A stretch of DNA of 64,000 bases from Blautia sp. XA-2221 (GTDB taxonomy: Bacteria > Bacillota > Clostridia > Lachnospirales > Lachnospiraceae). The stretch covers positions 62,001-126,000 of the forward strand of contig NZ_JAJQXX010000008.1 in NCBI RefSeq assembly GCF_028767025.1, given 5' to 3'. Made by a program: the position numbers and the translations under genes. The notes under the pieces were generated by a model. It ran no database searches, had not been told where the DNA came from, and saw only the letters and a program-made list of their open reading frames with translations. This document shows, piece by piece, positions 58,719-64,000 of this stretch. Positions within the stretch are counted from its first letter, which is position 1. Each line of letters begins with the position of its first letter.

Positions 58719-60608
58719 ATGAATAACAAAGAGTTCAAACCGTATGTTCCGGCTGAAAAAATCACACCGGAAATGACGGTGACATCCATAATCATGGGTA
58801 TGATCCTCGCTGTTGTATTCGGTGCAGCCAATGCCTATCTTGGCCTTCGCGTTGGTATGACCGTATCGGCTTCTATTCCGGCAGCAGTTATTTCCATGGG
58901 TGTTATACGCGTGATTATGAAGAAAAACTCCATTCTGGAGAGCAACCTGGTGCAGACGATCGGTTCTGCCGGAGAGTCTCTTGCAGCCGGAGCAATCTTC
59001 ACAATGCCGGCCCTGTTTCTGTGGGCAGAAGAAGGCCTTACAGAAAAGCCGGGTATTGTAGAAATCACACTGATCGCACTTTGCGGCGGTATACTTGGTG
59101 TACTTTTTATGGTACCCCTTCGTAATGCTCTGATCGTAAAAGAGCATGCAACTCTTCTTTATCCGGAAGGAACTGCATGTGCAAACGTGCTTCTTGCAGG
59201 TGAAGAAGGAGGCTCCAATGCAGCTACTGTATTCTCCGGCATGGGAATTGCAGCTGCATTCAAATTTATCGTAGACGGTCTGAAGGTGATTCCTGCAGAC
59301 GTTGCAGTTGCTTTTAAATCCTTTAAGGGCGAAATTGGTATGGAAGTATATCCGGCTCTTCTTGGTGTTGGCTATATCGTTGGACCGAGAATTGCTTCTT
59401 TCATGTTCGTAGGTTCCATTGTAGGATGGCTGGTGATCATTCCGCTGATCTGTCTGTTCGGACCTGATATTTCTCTGTACCCGGCAGAAGCTGGCGTAAC
59501 TGTTTCACAGCTTTTTGCAGAGGGCGGAGCAGCAGCAATCTGGTCAAACTATGTAAAATACATCGGAGCAGGCGCTATCGCAACAGGCGGTATCATTTCT
59601 CTTATTAAATCTCTGCCTCTGATTATTTCTACCTTCCGTGATTCCATGAAGAGTATGAAAGGATCCCAGAACGGCGGTACTTTAAGAACAGATAAGGATC
59701 TTCCTATGGGCTTTATTCTGGCAGGAATCGTTGCTATGGTATTTATTATCTGGTTTGTTCCTGCAATCCCGGTAAACTTCCTGGGCGCGCTGATGATCGT
59801 GGTATTCGGCTTCTTCTTTGCAACCGTATCTTCCCGTATGGTTGGTATGATCGGTTCTTCCAATAACCCGGTATCCGGTATGGCGATTGCCACACTGCTT
59901 CTTGCTACTTTTGCCATCAAGGCAACAGGAGAAACCGGTATTGACGGAATGAAAGGCGCTATTGCGATCGGTTCCGTTATCTGTATCGTTGCTGCTATTG
60001 CAGGCGACACTTCTCAGGACCTGAAGACAGGATACCTTCTTGGTGCAACACCGAAGACACAGCAGATCGGCGAGCTCCTTGGCGTTGTTGTTTCCGGTCT
60101 TGCTATCGGTGGAGTTCTCTATCTTCTTGACGCTGCATGGGGATATGGCACTGCAGAGGTTCCTGCTCCTCAGGCTGGTCTGATGAAGATGATTGTTGAG
60201 GGTATCATGGGCGGAGATCTGCCATGGACTCTGGTATTTGTAGGTGTATTCCTTGCTCTGGGCCTGGAAATCTTAAGAATTCCGGTAATGCCTTTTGCAA
60301 TTGGACTTTACCTTCCGATTTACCTGAACACAACCATTATGATCGGTGGTATTGTTCGTATGTTCCTGGATAGACGTAAAAATGTTGACAGCAAAACAAA
60401 AGAATCTCAGGTTACCAATGGTACTCTGTACTGCGCGGGTATGATCGCCGGAGAGGGACTTGTGGGTATTTTCCTGGCTATTCTGGCAGTTGCCGGAATC
60501 AGTATTCCTGCATTTATCAATCTGGGAAATATCGGCGGCGTTGTGATCATGGCTCTCATGATCCTTGGTCTTCTGAAATTCTCCTTATGGAATAAAAGAA
60601 AAGCCTGA
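58719..60608 (+). CDS. OPT-family oligopeptide transporter
   Basis: 629 aa, about 14-16 membrane helices. EMTVTSIIMGMILAVVFGAA, NAYLGLRVGMTVSASIPAAV, LYPEGTACANVLLAGEEGG and MVGMIGSSNNPVSGMAIATL are OPT hallmarks (the last includes the conserved NPxSG). OPT proteins import peptides or metal chelates by proton symport. The last base of its stop is the first base of the next ATG (TGATG), coupling it to a PqqD-like gene. Confidence 0.92.
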   Translation: MNNKEFKPYVPAEKITPEMTVTSIIMGMILAVVFGAANAYLGLRVGMTVSASIPAAVISMGVIRVIMKKNSILESNLVQTIGSAGESLAAGAIFTMPALFLWAEEGLTEKPGIVEITLIALCGGILGVLFMVPLRNALIVKEHATLLYPEGTACANVLLAGEEGGSNAATVFSGMGIAAAFKFIVDGLKVIPADVAVAFKSFKGEIGMEVYPALLGVGYIVGPRIASFMFVGSIVGWLVIIPLICLFGPDISLYPAEAGVTVSQLFAEGGAAAIWSNYVKYIGAGAIATGGIISLIKSLPLIISTFRDSMKSMKGSQNGGTLRTDKDLPMGFILAGIVAMVFIIWFVPAIPVNFLGALMIVVFGFFFATVSSRMVGMIGSSNNPVSGMAIATLLLATFAIKATGETGIDGMKGAIAIGSVICIVAAIAGDTSQDLKTGYLLGATPKTQQIGELLGVVVSGLAIGGVLYLLDAAWGYGTAEVPAPQAGLMKMIVEGIMGGDLPWTLVFVGVFLALGLEILRIPVMPFAIGLYLPIYLNTTIMIGGIVRMFLDRRKNVDSKTKESQVTNGTLYCAGMIAGEGLVGIFLAILAVAGISIPAFINLGNIGGVVIMALMILGLLKFSLWNKRKA

Positions 60609-60976
60609 TGAGAAAAAAGAAAGATAAAGGTATGCAGATCAACTATCTGGATCTTATTCCGGAAAAAAATCAGTCGCTGAAATGGCACACAGATCTGAAG
60701 GACAGAGTGATCCTTGAAGTGGAAAACACAGGGATCATGAACAAAATCGCCCAGACTGTATTTAACAAGCCGCGTTTTACCAAAGTCCATCTGGACGCTC
60801 AGGGAAGCTTTATCTGGCCTCTGATCGACGGAAAACGTACAGTGACAGATATTGCGCTTCTGGTAAAGGATAAATTCGGGGAGGCAGCTGAACCTCTGTA
60901 TCCCAGGATTATCAAGTATTTCCAGATTGTTGAAAGCTATCATTTTATTAAATTTGTAAATATGCCTCAGAAATAG
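60608..60976 (+). CDS. Stand-alone PqqD-like (RRE-type) protein
   Basis: 122 aa. The central part (~45-115) fits the PqqD winged-helix fold: VHLDAQGSFIWPLIDGKRTV, TDIALLVKDKFGEAAEPLYP, RIIKYFQIVESYHFIKFVN. PqqD domains bind precursor peptides for radical-SAM and other RiPP enzymes. No precursor, radical-SAM or other maturase is encoded nearby (the activase at 1-545 is unrelated), so a different peptide-binding role beside the OPT transporter is possible. Basic N-terminus MRKKKDKG. Confidence 0.7.
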   Translation: MRKKKDKGMQINYLDLIPEKNQSLKWHTDLKDRVILEVENTGIMNKIAQTVFNKPRFTKVHLDAQGSFIWPLIDGKRTVTDIALLVKDKFGEAAEPLYPRIIKYFQIVESYHFIKFVNMPQK

Positions 60977-60984
60977 GGCAGACT

Positions 60985-61022
60985 AAGAGCGGGAAGCGGC
61001 ATGGGCCGTCTCCCGTTCTTTT
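60985..61022 (+). terminator. Terminator after the OPT/PqqD operon
   Basis: AAGAGCGGGA and GCGGC pair with GCCGT and TCCCGTTCTT, two G-T pairs, followed by TTTT. Confidence 0.8.
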
Positions 61023-61079
61023 AGGATAAGGGACGCTTTATCGCGTTAGAGTTATATCACTACAGGAGGAGGCTTTTAT

Positions 61080-61943
61080 ATGAAACTGGCAGGAAAAAGA
61101 TCTATATGGCTTGAGTATCTGGTTATTTTTCTGGGAACAGGGCTGATGGCAACTGCGATCAAGGCATGCTTTGATTCATGCGGACTGGTTACAGGCGGCT
61201 TTTCCGGAGCAGCCATTCTGGTAAAGGAGTGGACCAGAGGAATTGTGGAAAACGGAGTCCCTCTGTGGGTGACGAACCTGAGTCTGAATATTCCTCTTTT
61301 TATTCTGGCAACAAAGCTGAAAGGATTTTCTTTTGTAAAAAAAGCTCTGGTGGGAGATATGACTCTTACCATGTGGCTGGCAGTTCTTCCGGAGTGGAAG
61401 CTTTCTGATGATCTTCTTCTTTCCTCCGTTTACGGAGGGATCATCCTTGGCGCAGGAATCGGAATGGTATTTCTGGGCGGAGGTACAACCGGAGGAACGG
61501 ACATGCTTGCTGCCATTATCCAGAAATATATGCGTCATTATACCATTGCGCAAATCATGCAGTTTATTGACGGTTCCATTGTCCTTGTGGGTATGTATGT
61601 ATTCGGAATCCGTAAAGGGCTTTATGCCATCATTGCAGTTTATCTTGTAACAAAGGTATCGGACGGGTTGATCGAAGGTCTGAAATTTTCAAAAGAAGTG
61701 AATATTATTACGGATAAGCCGGAAGCCATTGCAAGGATGATCATCCATGATCTTGACCGGGGCGTAACAGGAATTTCTGCAAAGGGAATGTATTCCGGTC
61801 AGGAAAAACTGATGCTTTACTGCGTGGTTGGAAAGAAAGAACTGGTTCAGCTGAAAGAAAAAATTGATGAGATTGATCCCAAAGCATTTGTGATTGTAGG
61901 CGATGCAAGAGAGGTCCATGGAGAAGGGTTTATAGAAAGATAG
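61080..61943 (+). CDS. YitT-family membrane protein (DUF161/DUF2179)
   Basis: 287 aa. Five or six membrane helices to residue ~190 (YLVIFLGTGLMATAIKACFD, GGIILGAGIGMVFLGGGTTGGTDMLA split by loops), then a cytoplasmic DUF2179 domain (EVNIITDKPEAIARMIIHDL, RGVTGISAKGMYSGQEKLML). The architecture is standard for YitT proteins; the transported substrate is unknown. Monocistronic with AGGAGG before the ATG. Confidence 0.88.
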   Translation: MKLAGKRSIWLEYLVIFLGTGLMATAIKACFDSCGLVTGGFSGAAILVKEWTRGIVENGVPLWVTNLSLNIPLFILATKLKGFSFVKKALVGDMTLTMWLAVLPEWKLSDDLLLSSVYGGIILGAGIGMVFLGGGTTGGTDMLAAIIQKYMRHYTIAQIMQFIDGSIVLVGMYVFGIRKGLYAIIAVYLVTKVSDGLIEGLKFSKEVNIITDKPEAIARMIIHDLDRGVTGISAKGMYSGQEKLMLYCVVGKKELVQLKEKIDEIDPKAFVIVGDAREVHGEGFIER

Positions 61944-62095
61944 GAAAAATACACAAAAATCACCTGAAAATTTGTAACAAATTTACGATTTCCTCTTTTA
62001 ATTTTGGTGATATTGTATTAAAATACCTTTATGTACAGGTTTCTTTATGGGAAAAAGAAGAGACATGCAGAATGCATGAGAAGGGATGTTTGCAG

Positions 62096-63184
62096 ATGAT
62101 ATCAAATCAGGTACTTCAGAATACACTGGAAGGGTTAAAGGAAATATCCAGAATCGAGTTTTGTATTATAGACACAGAAGGAAAGGTTCTGGCATCCACA
62201 TTTTCGGATTTTTCAGTTCAGCCGGGAGATGTGCAGGCGTTTGTAGAATCTCAGGCTGACAGTCAGCTTGTAAAAGGATTTCAGTATTTTAAGGTGTGCG
62301 ACGATTATCAGCTGGAATATATTCTGGTTGCACATGGCGACGATGAGGACACTTATATGGTTGGCAAGCTGGCAGCGTTCCAGGTGCAGAATCTGATCGT
62401 TGCTTATAAAGAACGTTTTGATAAGGACAGCTTTATCAAAAATCTTCTTCTTGATAATCTTTTGCTGGTGGATATCTACAACCGTGCCAAGAAACTTCAT
62501 ATTGATGCGGACGTACGCCGTGTTGTTATGATCATGGAGCTTCAGCAGGAAAAAGACCACAATGCAATGGAAGCGGTAAAGAGCTTTTTCGGCGGAAAAA
62601 CAAAAGATTTTATTACGGCAGTGGATGAGAGAAGCATTATTATCGTGAAACAGCTTGAAGACGGAGAAGGCTACAGTGATATGGATAAGCTGGCTCATGC
62701 GATTCTTGACACACTGGGCTTTGGTCTGGAGAACGGCACTCATATCGCATACGGAACAATTGTCTGTGAGCTGAAAGAGGTTTCCAGATCTTATAAAGAG
62801 GCAAGAATGGCTCTGGATGTTGGAAAAATCTTTTTCGGTGACAGGGATGTGATCGCATACAGTTCCCTGGGAATTGGCAGACTGATCTATCAGCTTCCGA
62901 TACCGCTTTGTAAAATGTTCATCAAAGAAATTTTTGAAAATAAATCTCCGGATGATTTTGACGAAGAAACACTTGTCACAATTGACAAATTCTTTGAGAA
63001 CAGCCTGAACGTGTCTGAGACATCAAGACAGCTTTACATTCACAGAAATACATTGGTATACCGTCTTGACAAACTTCAGAAAAGCACAGGGCTTGACCTG
63101 AGAGTGTTTGAGGATGCCATTACATTCAAGATTGCTCTTATGGTTGTAAGATATATGAAATATATGGAGACACTGGAATACTGA
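62096..63184 (+). CDS. PucR/CdaR-type transcriptional regulator
   Basis: 362 aa from ATG 62096, about ten bases after AGAAGGGA; an in-frame ATG at 62072 has a weaker site. N-terminal sensor domain ~1-130 (IEFCIIDTEGKVLASTFSDF), a GGDEF-like middle region, and a C-terminal PucR helix-turn-helix with the diagnostic NVSETSRQLYIHRNTLVYRL near residues ~305-325. Homologs govern sugar-diacid or purine use. No target operon is adjacent, so the role is unknown. Confidence 0.85.
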   Translation: MISNQVLQNTLEGLKEISRIEFCIIDTEGKVLASTFSDFSVQPGDVQAFVESQADSQLVKGFQYFKVCDDYQLEYILVAHGDDEDTYMVGKLAAFQVQNLIVAYKERFDKDSFIKNLLLDNLLLVDIYNRAKKLHIDADVRRVVMIMELQQEKDHNAMEAVKSFFGGKTKDFITAVDERSIIIVKQLEDGEGYSDMDKLAHAILDTLGFGLENGTHIAYGTIVCELKEVSRSYKEARMALDVGKIFFGDRDVIAYSSLGIGRLIYQLPIPLCKMFIKEIFENKSPDDFDEETLVTIDKFFENSLNVSETSRQLYIHRNTLVYRLDKLQKSTGLDLRVFEDAITFKIALMVVRYMKYMETLEY

Positions 63185-63504
63185 TGCGGAAAACATATGG
63201 GATTGCTGTTTTACCTCGGCGTGCAACAGTATCATGTGAGCAGTTATCATCTGGTTCCATATAAACAGTAGGGGAGGATTCTTTGGAATTCTCCCCATTC
63301 TTAAACAATAAATTAATGTAAAAATTTTATGAAAATCTTTTGGATTTCAAAAAAACACTTGAAATTCTTTCGGAAGTATGTTACAACATTGTTACAAAAA
63401 CATTAAAATGCTTATTTGCGGGATGCAAACTGATACTGCCGGAATCCCATGGCAGTATTTTTCTGTGAAGAGAAAGCAATGGTTTGTTCTAAAAGGAGGA
63501 ACAT
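63185..63504 (+). promoter_or_regulatory. Gap before ftsE: terminator-like stem and ftsE promoter
   Basis: GGGGAG (63271-63276) and CTCCCC (63291-63296) flank an ATTC/GAAT stem that probably ends the PucR-type gene. TTGAAA (63359-63364), 17 bp, TACAAC (63382-63387) with an extended TG is a candidate ftsE promoter. A second -10-like box lies near 63404. No gene was seen in this gap. Confidence 0.5.
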
Positions 63505-64000
63505 ATGATAGATCTGATTGATGTAAGTAAGTCATACGGAAAAGGTCTTCCGGCTGTCAGTCATGCGAACTTACATGTGGATAAAGGAGAGTTCGTTTTT
63601 GTAGTAGGAAGCAGCGGGTCCGGTAAGTCAACTCTGATCAAGCTTCTGATGAAAGAACTTGACAGTACCAGCGGTCAGCTGATCGTAAGCGGTGAGCGTC
63701 TGGAAACAATGAAACACAGCAGAGTTGCCAAATACCGAAGAAAACTTGGCGTTGTATTCCAGGATTTCCGTCTGCTTAAAGACAGAAATGTATATGAAAA
63801 TGTAGCTTTTGCCCAGCGTGTGATCGGAAGGCCGGGAAAGGTGATCCGTAAGCGTGTTCCTGAAGTGCTTATGGAGGTTGGACTTGCAGAGAAATATAAA
63901 TCCTATCCGGATGAGCTTTCCGGTGGTGAGCAGCAGAGAGTGGCTCTTGCCAGAGCGCTTGTAAATCGTCCGGATATTCTGCTTGCAGATGAGCCGACCG
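63505..64000 (+). CDS. ftsE: Cell-division ATPase FtsE (3' end outside window)
   Basis: The first 165 residues of an FtsE-type ATPase that, with FtsX, couples division to peptidoglycan hydrolase activation. Starts at ATG 63505 after AAAAGGAGGA. MIDLIDVSKSYGKGLPAVSH, Walker A VGSSGSGKST, Q-loop LGVVFQDFRLLKD (a FtsE hallmark), signature LSGGEQQRVALARAL, and Walker B ILLADEPT at the window edge. ftsX is expected next. Confidence 0.93.
   Translation, partial: MIDLIDVSKSYGKGLPAVSHANLHVDKGEFVFVVGSSGSGKSTLIKLLMKELDSTSGQLIVSGERLETMKHSRVAKYRRKLGVVFQDFRLLKDRNVYENVAFAQRVIGRPGKVIRKRVPEVLMEVGLAEKYKSYPDELSGGEQQRVALARALVNRPDILLADEPT

Noticed and set aside
1-64000. CRISPR arrays, insertion sequences, integrases or prophage genes
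   Set aside because: No regularly spaced repeat series and no transposase, integrase or phage-type product was seen anywhere in the window.

Overview
The window looks like a chromosomal segment of a gut Lachnospiraceae bacterium of the Blautia / Ruminococcus obeum type. The reasons are Firmicute-style ribosome binding sites, frequent GTG and TTG starts, moderate GC, LytS/YesN-type sensor pairs, type III glutamine synthetase, and a deoxyhexose microcompartment locus. The genus is an inference from gene content. No insertion sequence, prophage or CRISPR array was seen.

Positions 1-16975 hold a bacterial microcompartment (BMC) locus for the lactaldehyde/1,2-propanediol branch of L-fucose and probably L-rhamnose use. 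It opens with the 3' end of a glycyl-radical-enzyme activase. A run of genes follows in the order of the glycyl-radical fucose/rhamnose compartment type (GRM5-like): fuculose-phosphate aldolase, CoA-acylating aldehyde dehydrogenase, zinc alcohol dehydrogenase, four hexameric shell proteins, PduL, pentameric vertex protein, PduS and PduT. Joined to it are a DeoR regulator, PduQ, and a complete B12-dependent diol dehydratase set (PduCDE, reactivase PduGH, adenosyltransferase PduO). The locus therefore seems able to run propanediol dehydration with either of two unrelated radical chemistries. Several enzymes carry amphipathic encapsulation helices.

Positions 16989-35003 supply that compartment. 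They encode an AraC regulator, L-fucose isomerase, fucose mutarotase, a three-component sensor (YesN regulator, LytS kinase, membrane-anchored sugar-binding protein), a four-gene sugar ABC importer, a RhaB-family kinase and an AraA-like isomerase. Positions 35216-45135 hold a second unit: a DUF3783 protein, a LytS/YesN pair, and a divergent importer whose binding protein resembles RhaS (rhamnose), followed by an AraC regulator. Tandem direct repeats at 20-21 bp spacing next to the fucU promoter and the second importer promoter are candidate operators for the two response regulators.

Positions 45537-52387 are housekeeping: tRNA-Met and tRNA-Val, a deaminase, a lipid kinase, glutamine synthetase III, and a MoxR/VWA pair. 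Positions 52462-60976 are devoted to peptides: an Opp/Dpp ABC system, an OPT-family transporter, and a stand-alone PqqD-like protein. The Opp binding protein is circularly permuted: the segment that normally ends an OppA-type protein sits directly behind the signal peptide, and the gene stops where that segment would normally start. The window closes with a YitT-family membrane protein, a PucR/CdaR-type regulator, and the start of ftsE.

The observations I rate highest are the dual-dehydratase compartment locus, the circularly permuted OppA, a predicted three-way-junction RNA before pduL, and the paired operator repeats.
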